Counted from the first letter of the stretch, positions 1 to 11,838 are shown. The stretch is 64,000 bases of DNA from Liolophura sinensis (GCF_032854445.1 NC_088306.1:15836764-15900763); one strand, 5' to 3'. Program-made: numbers and translations. Notes: generated by a model from the sequence alone, not told the origin.

Positions 1-1163
1 AGAAATTTACATGAAAACTTAACTTTTCATTGGATACTTGGTAAGCCATAATAATTTTGTTTAATTTAGGCCTACTAGTTAGTTATATTACAGCTTATTT
101 AGTTTGAGTGGCCAACAGTTTGGGAGCCCAAACGTTTTCCAGAACCAAAGTGACTTCTAGATATGGCCCTGATAAGACATAAAATAATAATGCTGAGCTC
201 TATGCAAATAAAGATCAGTAATTAGCTGGAAATTTATTTATTTATTTATTTATTTGACTTTTTTTTTTGTACGCAGTACTCAAGAATATTTCACTGATAC
301 GACTGGGACCAGCATTGTGGCGAGAGGAAATTAGCTGGAAACTGATTATTTCGCATCGACAATATATTCTTAATGGGTCATAATAGCGTTCAAATAAAAA
401 CGTAAGGAACAGTTCATCTCTTAATAATGAAACAGACCAGTTTTTGTTAAGATAAATATTAAAAAAACAAAGCTAACATTCCCTGACGAATGAGATTGAT
501 TGTTCTGTTATTAATTTTGTATGCGTTGTATTAAATCATAGCTTTGGTGAGATGTAAATGTGCAAAAAAAAAAAACCCAACAACATCAGCATTCACAGAA
601 GTCAAAATTTTACAAACCGAAATTCAAAAATTGAGTTAGTGCTGTTTGTGTCTTCAAACAAGGCAAATAGAAGACCTCCTAATTTCAATACAACAATTAC
701 AATGTGAAGAGTTACAGCTACTATTCATGGTCATCCTTTTAAATAAATTAATTTTGTCAAAGGCAAAGAGAGAAAATAGTTGCCGTGCTCTTTGCATTTT
801 TATATTTCTGTTGCTGAAATTGGAGTTTTACTGAAAAAATTCAGTTTCCAACCACAAAATTTTGTCACGTGCATAGGTAATGACATCATTTAGCTAGCTC
901 ATTTATCAGTCGCTGACATCACACAAATAGTTACAGTTTATGAAACCTGAAAACAAGTTTATGTCCAATCAATACAGTAAGAATTCAATTAGCTCTGTAA
1001 AATAAAAAATGAAGAACAATTTCTGCCACCAAAGCAGACTTGTTAAATAGCAGCAGTAGGCAGTGGGTAATTAAAATGGTTCTGCACATTAAGGCCCTAC
1101 ATATCAACTTTTAAAGGAAGGACTGCTGCCAGTGACATTATAATACATAAAGTTTAATGTTAC
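1..1163. other. Intron of the MORN gene or 3' region; no exon seen
   Basis: This stretch lies downstream of the MORN exon's splice donor and should be intronic for the minus-strand gene. It is AT-rich, with short A and T runs and one SINE fragment. I see no further MORN-coding exon on either strand, so the next exon is probably beyond the left edge. Confidence 0.5.
233..328 (-). mobile_element. SINE-1 fragment, 5'-truncated
   Basis: This is the 3' half of the main tRNA-derived SINE of this window (SINE-1), in reverse orientation: an ATTT-repeat tail, then the conserved blocks ACTCAAGAATATTTCACT and CCAGCATTGTGG. A 13-bp direct repeat (AATTAGCTGGAAA) flanks it at 220-232 and 329-341. This is a clear target-site duplication, so the copy was inserted already truncated. 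Confidence 0.8.
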
Positions 1164-1413
1164 CTTTCCCATTCCTTTTGTTCTCACAGTAATCTCCTTC
1201 ATAACGAGCTCCGTTCGGCCAGGTGAAAATGCCACGCCCTGTTTTCTTATAATCTTTTACATGGCCTTCAAATGTTGCACCACTTCTGTACCAGTAATGT
1301 TCAGCTTGATTGCTGCAGTGATTGCCAGTCTCATCTTGACAACCTGCACAACTGTCACTCCCCAGACATTCAAAACTACCAGAGGATAGACGCTGAACAG
1401 GTGTATTCACCAT
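1164..1413 (-). CDS. MORN-repeat protein, first coding exon (partial gene)
   Basis: The exon encodes about 83 residues. An N-terminal stretch rich in Cys and Ser (residues 1-40) is followed by MORN-type repeats: a weak one at ATFEGHVKDYKKTGRGIF and a clear one at GARYEGDYCENKRNGKG. MORN repeats form beta-hairpin scaffolds, often in ciliary, membrane-associated or phosphoinositide-related proteins. The start is supported by an in-frame TGA nine codons upstream of the ATG. The exon ends in phase 1 at a donor reading AAAG|GTAACA; reading past it gives only a few non-MORN residues before a stop. The remaining exons lie off the left edge. The N-terminus does not match RSPH1 or MORN1/2/3/5 as I know them, so I give no orthologue name. 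The family call is solid and the identity is open. Confidence 0.78.
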
Positions 1414-2488
1414 GATGATCTTTTCATCAAACGCTGATCAAAGCCCTCAGCCCTCAAAAGCAACTACAAAGATAACACGAAACATTCAGAATTCAATAAA
1501 AACATCCCTGATTTCTCATAAAAAAATCATTTGTTTTGATTATCTGACTTTGAACTTGTTCACTGATAAAAATATTATCTTTAAATTAAAATTTTAAGAT
1601 TAAAATTTGACAAATCTAACATGTACACAAAATAATTTATAAAAGTTTACCTACTAACCTATTATATAAATAATTAATAAAAATAGTTGCCATTTTATAC
1701 AAATTATGGTAGGCAAGAACTGATAGGCTTAAATCACTTTCTGGTATAGTACACAAGTTATATCAAACTGGTGAACAGTGTAGTTTATCCAGTCTTAAAA
1801 TGCAAAATAATTAATTAAGCTACATAATTGTGGGGTTTTTTTGTTGTTGTTGTTTTTTTTTTGTTTTTCGTCTTACTACAAGCATTAGGGCCCTGTCCTT
1901 GTTTATTCATGTCTTTTCATTTTCATTTTATTTATCTTCAAAATAACATTAATCAAGAAATTAATATTTATTTGGAGTAGTAATTGTCTTTTTACAGCCA
2001 CAATGATCTGATTTGATTTATCATTGTATGGTTTCTACCGCCCGATCATGCAAGTAGCTACAAATAACTAGCAGGTTAATGACTGAACTCATTTATTGAT
2101 GATTTTTAAACCAATGTCCAATGTCAATTGCGTACCAGTTAACTATTTGCCCAAGAAACTGGTTAAAACTAATCTAATTGGTAGATTAATATTTTAGAAG
2201 CAATTTTCTCGGCTGAGCAAGTCGTTTCATTCCGAGAAGGTTGTTGTTGTTAATGTTGTTTGGTTGCAAACAAAACTTACCAACACTTGTTATATTGTGC
2301 AAGCTTCGGGCCCTATCATACTTGCCGACTAGAATATGAGTGATTCGCGTGTTTGGATCACTTATTCATCCCTTAACCACGTACATCCTAAACGGTTTTC
2401 ATTTAATAATTCATTACTTAGCAAACACGACCAAACATTTCACAGCTCCTCTTGGCGCACTTGCGTTTCCGCGAAGTAGCGGTGTCTG
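1414..2488. other. 5' flank or 5' UTR intron of the MORN gene
   Basis: No coding sequence is recognised here. The region includes a T-rich and TTG-rich simple tract at about 1835-1868. If transcription of the MORN gene begins near the X-box, this is 5' UTR plus an intron. Confidence 0.35.
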
Positions 2489-2503
2489 GTAACCATGAGT
2501 AAC
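2489..2503 (-). promoter_or_regulatory. RFX X-box motif, candidate promoter of the MORN gene
   Basis: The sequence GTAACC-ATG-AGTAAC fits the X-box consensus GTNRCC N(0-3) RGYAAC at every position. X-boxes bind RFX factors and mark ciliary gene promoters in animals. The motif is nearly palindromic, so strand is assigned only by the nearest divergent gene, whose ATG is 1.08 kb away. The GC-richer local context (2440-2560) also looks promoter-like. Confidence 0.55.
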
Positions 2504-3400
2504 AGGGGAAATAACTACCGCAGAGGTAAACAAGATTGCCTCCCTTGTTCCCTCTTTAAATACAAGGCCTACAGTACTTTGTCTCGCAAACCCAACTTGT
2601 TAAAACACGATTGAATTCATTGCTACTTGTGTGCCCTTTTTATTTTACAGCTTGTTTGATGTTACAAAACTCTAATTAACGCCTTCTTATATCTTTTCAT
2701 ACTTTGTATCTCCGAAGGCTGGGGATTAACTGCATGATTGTTTTACTATTCGTTATATGCCTATGTTTACATGCTTCTGTCTCTGCACCTTGAACTTGTT
2801 TACCAAACATATGCTTCATTATCATTTACATCTGCTTTATGTGGCTGCCAAAATAACATCCAGGGTATAATTTGGGAAATGGTAGTCCCCTGTCTATTCC
2901 AATCTTTGATAAATCCTTGGCCCATTTGATACTTTAGTATGGATGCAAACTATACAAAGCAACGTAGTGACCGCCACATATATTTACTTGGCTTAAGTCC
3001 AGTTAAAATTATAAATTGCACTGATTTGCCATTGACAGAGGTCCTCCTCTATAACCACTTCGTCACTGCTATTCAGAATACAAAGAACATATCACAACGG
3101 CCAAAAACTCCACTTAGAGAAAAGGCATGGCAACGGCAGGCCTACAGATCTATTGACACAGTGTAGACCGTAGTGTAATATAATAGGCCTATATTATTCC
3201 ATAATCACTACCGACATGTATATCGCCTTGTGCAAATTGCATGAACCTAAACTATCGGCAAAAGTATCTTTTACACATTAAAAAGCAAATTTATTCATTC
3301 AAATTAGTAGGCCTTTATTATGCAAACCTATGTTAACTATTGGTTTTTGGGAGGAGTCAGATTTGGGTTTTCAGATTCAAAAGCCACCACCGACGGCACT
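2504..3400. other. Divergent intergenic region, nothing coding
   Basis: This lies between the putative MORN promoter and the PCED1 promoter. Two short open frames (2738-2929 and 2939-3166) show no recognisable protein features. Confidence 0.4.
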
Positions 3401-3628
3401 AAAAGCACGTGCACTTTCTCACCAGTCACGTGACATTTAATTGTCCAATGAGACAGTGGCCATGTTCACTTCCGGTTTTGTTTGTTATTTACTGGTTCGG
3501 GGTAGCGGAATATCCTCCGGTAGACCAACACAGGAAAGGACAAACTGTATGTTTCCAGACTGAAGGTCACGTTTAAAGGTTGTGAAGATAGTGGTGACAG
3601 ATTCAGAAAGCCCTGTCTGTTCGACTGG
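3401..3628 (+). promoter_or_regulatory. Putative promoter and 5' UTR exon of PCED1
   Basis: Two CACGTG E-boxes (3406-3411 and 3427-3432), a CCAAT box (3445-3449) and an ETS site CACTTCCGG (3467-3475) cluster in 70 bp. This is the architecture of a TATA-less housekeeping promoter. A donor-like CTG|GTATGA near 3628 could end a non-coding first exon. A second 5' UTR segment could begin after the TTTTAG at about 4045, leading to the ATG at 4080. The motifs are visible; the transcription start and exon limits are inferred. Confidence 0.45.
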
Positions 3629-4079
3629 TATGAATTACGATTCGTAGCCTATGCTATAGCTATATTCATTATTCGCCAACATCACATTTAAAAAGTCGCA
3701 TGTTCAAGTTCTGTCAATGACACAATGGCTTCATGTCGTATTTTGAAATACAGTAATCTTCGGCTGAGCAAGTTAGTTTTAGTTAGGTAATTAAGCCGTT
3801 TTACGTCGTTTCACACATTTTTTGCCACTGATTAAGCTATATTCAGATATGTGTTCTAGCGACCGGTAGGCCTACACCCAGCCAACAGCCTACCGTTTAA
3901 ACTGAGTTGGTGATATGTTGTGTTGTCTTACATGAAGTTCACAGGAGTGGAAACTACTTGTTTGTCACAAGTAATCATAATGATACATCATGATTTCACA
4001 ATCCAAGAATGGCTCCAGTGTCCTCTTTGAGCAGTTTCATTTTAGATGTTGTTGACTAGGAGCAGATTCAGACGTGAAG

Positions 4080-5486
4080 ATGGCCGACTGTTTCCTTCCT
4101 GAAGATGCTACAAAGCTGCTGCGGAATAAATATGTGGTCTTTATTGGAAGTTCAGGTAATTATGATTAGCACTGTGAAAATCAAATCCAACTTCCGCGGA
4201 TGTGTCATCTTATGACTGGGTTTCACTTTGAATCAGCAGGTATAGGGAGCCTCCATGGCCGAGGTGAGTACCATGCCAGCGCGACACAATGGTCCAGGAG
4301 CCTTTCACCAACGCCATCGCTGTGAGTTCAAGTCCACCTCATGATTGCTTCCTCTCAGGCCGTACAATGGTCGTGGTTCCTCCCCCCCCCCCTTTTCGGT
4401 TTCCTCCCACTATAATGCTGGCCGCCGTGGTATAAGTGAAATATTCTTGAGTACGGTGCAAATTACCATAGATAAATAAATAAATAAAACAGGTATGTCC
4501 GGTACTTCGTGCAAGGCGACACGTGACACTAGCCACTTACCACTCCTCCAGCCATGCACTCTGCTTTCCTGCTTTCAAAAAAAGAACAAATAATATAACC
4601 TTAGTTATTTCAAAACACAAACGGAAGCAGACTAACGGTTACAGCCATTTCATTTCAGACGTGCTTGGTGGCTCAATAAATGAGCTTTTAATCTGGAATT
4701 CTTAAGAGGTCATGGGTTACATCGCCCTGTTTACGCACATATAGCAATCGGGGATTCCTGCGACGTCAGCGGAAACAGCTGCATTCGAGTTTATAGAAAT
4801 AACTGGTGCTTTCGATTTTGTCAATATGCGCGATTTTGCTTACCTTGAACTGCGAGATCTCGGTTATGCAACATTGCAAACATAAAAAGGTATGCTTTCT
4901 AAACTTTATGTGGAATACTTTATTGATGTATATATTATATTATATATATACATTTGATGTAGTGTTGTCTTTTCTCTTAAACGTGTTCCAAAGAAAGATA
5001 TTTCAGTGGAGTGATAAAAACCAATCAAATAAAGAAATGAAAAAATAAATAAGTACAAACAGATAATACCCACTTCAGTTATGAATCTTGATTGACCGGT
5101 GATTGTAGTTTAGAGTAATTTTCCACAAATGCCCGAAGATGTATAAGTGAGTACGGAAGCCGAGAGCGTGCAAAGGCCATCTCGCTCTCTTGACCATGTC
5201 AAAATCCCATGGCGGTCTACGCGGGCAAATGTTTATACACGCGTATAGGCCTAAACGAACACAACCACGCGCGAACTTGTGCACGCACGACTCCTAACGT
5301 CATAATGTTCAAAAAATGGCACATCCACGTGACAAATTTTTATATGCACGTGGCAAATTTTCCACGTGCCATGAAATCTCGAGAGCAGGCGAGTAAACGA
5401 AATGTGTGAACATCACGCGTGCACACGAGAAAAACATTTGCACGAGCTAGTGTTCCTCCGAGATATACGTCGAATATACATGGTAC

Positions 5487-5566
<80 letters not shown>

Positions 5567-8500
5567 CTTCCATTTCATCTCGTTAAGTCCTTTTTCCGTG
5601 ACGCAATCAAAAGCTTAACTAATAAGCCGTGTTTTCGTAGTATACACGCACAAGGACTTCGTGACGGCTGTTTAACATGTTTCAGTTATGCGTTCAATGT
5701 ACAAAGATTGAACGCCACACTGGCGGTATTGCATGATGTTCAGTTATGCGCTCGATGCATTTACAGACTTTGCCACAGCTTAACACCACACATTACAATG
5801 TTATCGTGGCATGATTCAACCGCTGGAATTACGTCCTGTTTCATTTATGCGATCAATGTAGGTCTTCAAGGACTTCGTGAGGGTTTACTACTTGGCTCAT
5901 TTACTGAGCTAACGACCTGTTTGAGTTATGTACTAAGACTATGCGTTTCCTGTTACAGTGATGAGATCTATGTACAAGGATTTTGTCAAGCTTCTTCAGA
6001 AGAACGTCTGGCTATCAGACTTCGAGTTGAGGAAAAAGGTATATGCATGTATATGCTATACAGTCACTTTGTATATTTCATCAGAATAACCGGTGGCGGG
6101 TTCAGGGAAAGGGAATTTCTTTTTTTTTTTTCGTCTCCCTTATTATTCGATGGGCCTTGGTGATATTAAACAATCTGTGTTGCACGAATGGGACGCTTTA
6201 TGACATAAAGCGGTCGACATTGCACAAATGGGGCCCTTTGTGCTCATTGAAGACTAGGCCTACTCATCTTCCACCAATAAGGCTTGCAAGTCTGTACGCC
6301 ACGCCTGGGAAAGTTCGCCAGTGACTTGCCAAAGCTAGGTTGTTTATTCCTGACACTCGTATTTCCTCCACCCATAAAACTGAGCGCAATCGTATAAGTG
6401 AAAAATTTTTGAAATGGCGTTTAACAACATTGAAATCAACTAATAACTTTGCAAAATCGCTGCGAATACCGATTCTAAGGGAAAATAGAAGAATAATACG
6501 TATGCTGTAAAAGAAAGCCGTGTCGACCTTTTGTATATCACTATCGACAACCGCACATGGATGACCGAGAGGTTAGAGCGTGTGCCTGGTAAGCCGCAGA
6601 TCGGGGTTCAGTCTCGGTCTGGGTCATGTAAACAGAACTTTTGCCATTTCCGTGTTTCATATAGCCAACATTTTTACCAAAAAGAGCAAATCGTGTTGTG
6701 AATTATCCCGAAGGTTAGCCTACGTGATTAAATTGTGTTGTGAATTATCCCGAAGGTTAGCCTACGTGATTAAATTGTGTTGTGAATTATCCCGAAGGTT
6801 AGCCTACGTGATTAAATCGTGATGTGAATTATCCCGAAGGTTAGCCTACGTGATTAAATTGTGACATGAAGGTTATTAAAAATAAAGTTTTAAATACAGA
6901 AAAAGGACTCCTGAGTTTGGCATGGAAACATTAAATAAATAGATTTTAAAAAGTCTATGCACACCGATAATTAGTATTTGATAACACCAATGTACTAACT
7001 TTCAGGGTGAGAACAGTTTCCAGGGCGACGAGTTGTTGGCGGGCGGTATAAAGATGAATATGTCAAATGGTATCCAGTACCGAGAAGTTCGCCAGTACCG
7101 CACAGATCACGTGCTCGTCAGGTTCTACTTCATCACGCGCTGCTACAACAACTACGTGGAAAGCGTATTCAAGGAACTACAAAACGAACCGAAACCCGAT
7201 TTAATTCTCTTGAACTCCGGGTTGTGGGATTTGACAAGGTATTGTGTGTAAAAATATATCTTGTGGATTAAAATATTGCTTAATTACAGAAGAAAATTAA
7301 TACTGAAGCCCTAGAACAAGTTTCACCTGTTATAGTTTTGAAATGTTTAGTGATCGATTTCAGTTTATAGCAGATATTCTATATTTGACTCCAGCCTTAT
7401 CAGGTGTTTTCCTGGAACATGGCTTATCCTTGACTGATGATGTCGCAGGTGCGAATCCATATATTGCTAACTGTTGTGATTTTCAGTTAGCAGGCGAAGG
7501 GCTGTTTTTGAAGGAGGGCTCGAACGGATTTGCTCTTCTTATAAACTTGACCGCCTTCGTAGAAGTGAAATATTCTTGGAAGGTAGCTTCGTTAACACCA
7601 ATAAACGAGTAAAAAAAATAAAACTCATTAGGTTATTAAATAAATTGTTTTTTGGCAGGTATGGTGCAAACCCAGTCCCTGCCTTCAAGAAGAATCTGAA
7701 CACAGCCTTTACCCGCCTGACAGAGGTGGTCCCCAACGACTGTCTTCTTCTGTGGATCACGTGCATGCCAATCTCTCAGACGGCAAAAGGAGGCGTGTTT
7801 GTCCCGGAAGTGGAACATCTGAAAAGCCTCGTGCCCTTAGAGCTGTTGCAGGCCAACGCCTTTTCGTCCGAGTTGGCGAGATCGTTTGGATTCGATGTTT
7901 TGGATTTATGTTTCTTCTTTAGAAACCAGCTTCACAGAATTGCAGATGACGGGATTCACTGGGATATGACGGCTCATCGTCGCTTCACAAATCTCATTCT
8001 TAGTCACGTGTCCGAGGCTTGGGAGATTCCTCTTCCGGGCCGTGCCGTGGAAATGGAAACCCCCAAAGACGTTAAGCGATTGTCTGCTCCGCTAACTTCT
8101 GAGAATGGTCAAATAGCCGGGAGGAAAATTAAAACTGTAGTGCGTCGACGTAAGCCCCAAAATCAGAAAAGCGAGAAAGATGAAGACGAAAGTGATGAAG
8201 GCGACAAAGATGATGAAAGCGGCAAACCTGAGAAAGCGGGTGACGCTGTTAAAGTTGGCAATACAGACAAACCACACAAATGTGACGAATCCGAAAAAGA
8301 CAAATCCGATAAAGCCGATGCAGAGGAGAAATTCGAAAGAGTTGACCAAGCAAGCAAAGACGAGAAATCTCGCAAAGATGAGAATGCCAGCAAAGACGCG
8401 AAGGTGAAAAAAGCCAACAAAACGGACAGATTTGGCAAAGTCGACAAAGCTTCATCCAGTATGACTCATGGCAGATCAAAAACAATGCAGAATAAAAGTC

Positions 8501-8922
8501 CAGTTCGGTTTTTCAGGTTTGAGTATCGGCCTGACCACAAGGATCGGCTGCTCACCTCAGAGCCAAGAAAGGCTAACCGGACGGAGCATGCGCACTTCGT
8601 GCAGAGTTGTAAGAAACTAGACAAAGGTCCATACACAGGTAAGTCTATCGTTGACGATGTGTCAGAAGCCCTTCATACCGGAAGTGGGTTCGCTGTTCAT
8701 TCAAGACAGCATAACCGCCGACAAAGGCAGCACAGTGCCCATACCCCTCGTACAGGCGCATTTTCGGTAGTCGGCAAGGGCTCTAAGATTCCAACTGCGA
8801 CAGACCTAAGAGGTCATATCCACGGTCGCAGCAGTGGCTATATCCCGGATTTGACGATGGACAGTGAAGATGGTGAAGTACATAAAAATAGACTAGTATG
8901 GATCGAGGACTACAATCGGTGA
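4080..8922 (+). CDS. PCED1: PC-esterase domain protein (PCED1/FAM113 family), four coding exons
   Basis: Exons are 4080-4155, 5959-6038, 7006-7238 and 7659-8922, all with GT-AG borders and matching phases. They give a predicted 550-residue protein. The family belongs to the GDSL/SGNH-like acyl-esterases; its substrate is not established. Conserved blocks are KYVVFIGSSV (residues 18-26, nucleophile block), MYKDFVKLLQK, GIQYREVRQY, LVRFYFITR, LILLNSGLWDLTRY (119-131) and DGIHWD (227-232) with the Asp-x-x-His pair D227/H230. Human PCED1A has GDS where this has GSS, leaving S25 as presumed nucleophile. Residues 292-395 are a low-complexity Lys/Asp/Glu/Ser tract, which makes the protein longer than the roughly 430-450 residues usual in vertebrates. 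The start fits AAGATGGCC, a strong context. The terminal TGA overlaps a perfect donor (AATCG|GTGAGT), so a further exon is possible. The family call is firm; A versus B paralogy is not decidable here. Confidence 0.9.
4244..4489 (+). mobile_element. SINE-1, near full length, in PCED1 intron 1
   Basis: A tRNA-like head (GGAGCCTCCATGGCCGAGG; B-box-like GAGTTCAAGTCC near 4323) is followed by the SINE body and an AAATAAAT tail. A 7-bp target duplication CAGGTAT flanks it at 4237-4243 and 4490-4496. A C-run interrupts the body at 4381-4392. Confidence 0.88.
5489..5563. repeat. (TA)n microsatellite in PCED1 intron 1
   Basis: About 37 uninterrupted TA units. The long Tyr-Ile repeats in open frames over it are artefacts. 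Confidence 0.97.
6361..6632 (+). mobile_element. Degenerate SINE pieces in PCED1 intron 2
   Basis: At 6361-6445 there is a decayed SINE-1 3' end (TTCCTCCACCCATAA, then GTATAAGTGAAAAATTTT). At 6553-6632 there is a tRNA-like head with an A-box (GACCGAGAGGTTAGAGCG) and a B-box (GGGGTTCAGTC). The second resembles the head of the (CACT)n-tailed SINE-2 family. Both are relics. Confidence 0.55.
6691..6858 (+). repeat. 42-bp tandem repeat, four copies, PCED1 intron 2
   Basis: Copies start at 6691, 6733, 6775 and 6817 and are almost identical (core GAATTATCCCGAAGGTTAGC). The unit is a multiple of three, so a shadow open frame runs through it. It sits between exons 2 and 3 and is not coding. Confidence 0.95.
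7540..7612 (+). mobile_element. Decayed SINE-1 3' end in PCED1 intron 3
   Basis: The string AGTGAAATATTCTTGGA followed by AACACCAATAAACGAG aligns with the SINE-1 3' end. The 5' part is lost or too diverged. Confidence 0.5.
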
Positions 8923-10165
8923 GTTATGGCATAACCTTTGACTTGAGTTATGGCATAATACTGTGACCCGTGTTGGCGTCAGTGCCATACAAGGAATTAC
9001 CGATATCGACAAAGTGACGTCGTGCTAGATTACGCTTATATAGACAGTTTAAATTCCACATAGTTAATTATAGTTAACTAAGACTATCTACATGCACATT
9101 TAGATACAGATGGCTCCAAACCAACGTCAGAGCGCGCTCCATTTAAAAATCAGTATGCATTTGCTCTTGCAGTTTGTCAAAGCAAATGAGACAAAAAAAT
9201 ATCCGTCATATAGGTCTCCATGGCAATAAGTTTATGTTCCTTATCTTTATATCAGTCGATTTACCGCAAGTACAATGTCAAGCGGTTATTTAAACCAAAA
9301 CAAAAAACAAAAAAAACTGTGGACCCGAGATATTTTGCTAGATTATTTTGTAATGCACAGAGCGTCCCGTCCGTCTGCTTGCCTCGACATATGTGACAAG
9401 GGCGGGTAACTGGAGCAGGTTTTTAACAGGTGCACGTTCTGACGTTGGTATAGGGTCATTTCTGGTCCAGACCTAACGTCAAAGCAATCCCTGTATCTGT
9501 CAGAAGGAAGACAGTATGGAGCAAGAGTGTGATAATTGATGTTAGGAAAATCGGGGAGACAATCACGCATAGTGAGCATTTGGGTCGTTGTGATGCAGTT
9601 TGGACCCCAGGACAAAAATATTGAATACCATAATGGCCCAAAGAGGTATAAATGGCATGTTTTCAGAAAGGTTAATTTAATTGTATTTTACTTTATTAAA
9701 TTAATATATTGTCCTTTTGAATTGAAATTTCCTACAATGACGAAGTTTGAGAAACACTTGCAAAGAAGCTCTTTCGCAATACGATTTCTTCGCAATACGA
9801 TTTCTTCGCAATACAAATCTTTAACCATTTAGCTTCGTAAAACAGGATTAAGAATAAGGCGTATAACCTTCCTGAAAATACTTTTGTCAAACAAAATTAG
9901 TTTTTGGACTTATAACATATTGTCAAAATGTGTATTCCAATATTTTTTTATTTTATTTATGTTTTTTATTTTTATATTGGTTTTAAATGGTATAGTTTTC
10001 ATGCACAGCACGTATGCGTTTTGTATCAAACTATTATTAACATGAAAATACTCTAAAGTTGCAAAAAAAAAAACAGGTACCGATTTATTCTGATATTAGT
10101 GCTACTGTAACATTGTGCGGATTAATTGCTAATTAAAAAACTCATTTGGTATGTGGTCGTTTGTT
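8923..10165. other. 3' flank of PCED1, no gene recognised
   Basis: AT-rich sequence. A 16-bp unit (CTTCGCAATACGATTT) is repeated about three times at 9773-9814. Minus-strand open frames at 9343-9641 look ordinary but match nothing I know. No clear polyadenylation signal lies near the PCED1 stop; an AATAAA occurs only near 10463. Confidence 0.4.
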
Positions 10166-10256
10166 TATCAAATGACATACCCCCCAAATGGCATACCGCA
10201 AAATGGCATACACCTCCCCCCCTCAAATGATATACTCCCGAAATGGCATAGCCCCA
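10166..10256 (+). repeat. Short degenerate tandem array, AAATGGCATAC-CCCC units
   Basis: About six units of the pattern AAATGGCATAC plus a C-run (for example CCCCCAAATGGCATACCG). Its style resembles the subterminal repeats of the element at 29282-30358, but no inverted partner was found nearby. Confidence 0.7.
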
Positions 10257-10909
10257 ATTTTATTCAGTCTTCATACTTAAGGGAACAATACTGTGAAAAG
10301 TGTCAATTATTAAAGAGTACCTAAAGATCATGTATGCATTGCAATATAGCTGTGATTCAAAAATGTTTTATTAATTCTGTGATCTGTTTTATCCTCTGCA
10401 GCTCTTAAGAGTAAGCTAATGAGAATTGAGGCTGTTCTGTGATAATTTAAATGCTTTATTCAATAAACATGACTAAACGTGAATAGAAAGATCTTGATAC
10501 TTTTTGTGGCAATATTTTATGTTATGATACAAATATCGATTTACGACAAGTTCGCAAGGTACCGCAACAAATGTACCATGTACATTGGTTAAAATAGGCA
10601 GACCACGTGACCGAAAAATTAGAAGAATTAGGAAATCTTGCTGTCAGAAACAGAGATATGACGATAGACCTCAAGACCATCAAAGGACAGCACACTGGAA
10701 AAGACTGAGTTCAAGGATAGTGAATGATAGACTACAGATCTGAAAACTTGGCTGGGAAGAATAAAACAGTTATCCGGTCTCAACAGAAACCTACTCTCCA
10801 CGTCAAACGATTCGAATCTATCGATTCTATAATCTGTCAAGAGCCATCTTGTTTAACGATACGAAAAAAGTGACGTAACCAGTGTTATAGCCACTTGACT
10901 CTCTCTTCT

Positions 10910-11297
10910 GCGAACAAAACACCCTTTCACTGGTCGAAGAGGAGGTATAGCGTCGATTTTTAATAACGTAACTTACACAGAGGCAGGGTGTCGGCTACCA
11001 AGTCTCGCATTTCCAAGGAATAAAATAACTTCAGCAATGCCTGACATCATTGATGGCCAAAAGGTATTCTTAATATCTGATCTAGATCAATGAATTTGGT
11101 AGAATTTGGTCCGTATTCAGCTTCCCGCTTCGTTTAGAGCAGCGGCCCTCCCAAGTTGGCACAATAACCTTACAACAACAGCAGGTTACAGCTAACGATG
11201 GTTCGGTTGAGTGCACTGGTCATTCTCGGCGATGTTAATTAGCTTTCTGTATCAGATTTGTGAGCTTTCAGAAGAGGTAGTAGATGGAAGGCTGTAG
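10910..11297 (+). repeat. Dispersed repeat R1, copy A (unknown family)
   Basis: This stretch aligns over its length with 21750-22160. Shared blocks include ACACAGAGGCAGGGTGTCGG, GGAGCAGCGGC-like sequence, AGCAGGTAACAGCTAACGA-like sequence and TCAGATCTGTG-like sequence. It has no coding capacity that I can see. Two diverged copies 10.8 kb apart suggest a mobile or duplicated element of unknown class. Confidence 0.75.
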
Positions 11298-11838
11298 TCG
11301 AACAAATGTCGTGTCAGAATACCAAGATCATACTTTTATTTGTGATGGGTTCGGTCCGGTTCTGATCAAACTTAGCTGATGGCTCAGACGCCTTGAGTTT
11401 CGTAGACTGCTTGTCCACATCAAAAAGTGTTAATTTATGAGGGCTTCATGGAAGTCTTGAATTTGTTGTCGTGTTACATGCTGAACTACCGTACGTGTCT
11501 GACAAAGTCAGCAACTGCATGCCTTGTACTAAATGATGCCTCTATTCAATAAATTGAGATTATTCCTCACGTTACTGCATGACCTAAGAAGTGTCATTGG
11601 AAACTGGTCCATATGCAACATAAAAACACTCGTGGGCAAACAAATATCGCCTTTCGATCTTGGTTAGACACGTTGTAAGTAGTGACATAACTATAGATCT
11701 TGGAGCTAAAACCGCTTACCAGGTTCAAAACTGCGATTAACCACTTCAAGTTGAGGCGATAACCTTTTTTAGTCTGTGTTTGTGTGCAGAGCGAAGCTGC
11801 TTTACGAGCAAACTGAAGACTCGGAAAATTTTGAAAAT

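Noticed and set aside
5402-6163. 253-residue open frame on the plus strand
   Set aside because: It runs through the (TA)n microsatellite and over PCED1 exon 2 in another frame; no family features.
8092-8485. Several overlapping frames on both strands in PCED1 exon 4
   Set aside because: They are shadows of the Lys/Asp/Glu-rich coding tract.
9343-9641. Two minus-strand frames of 90 and 61 residues
   Set aside because: Protein-like in appearance, but no ATG start in the longer one, no domain recognised and no splice context; left unannotated.
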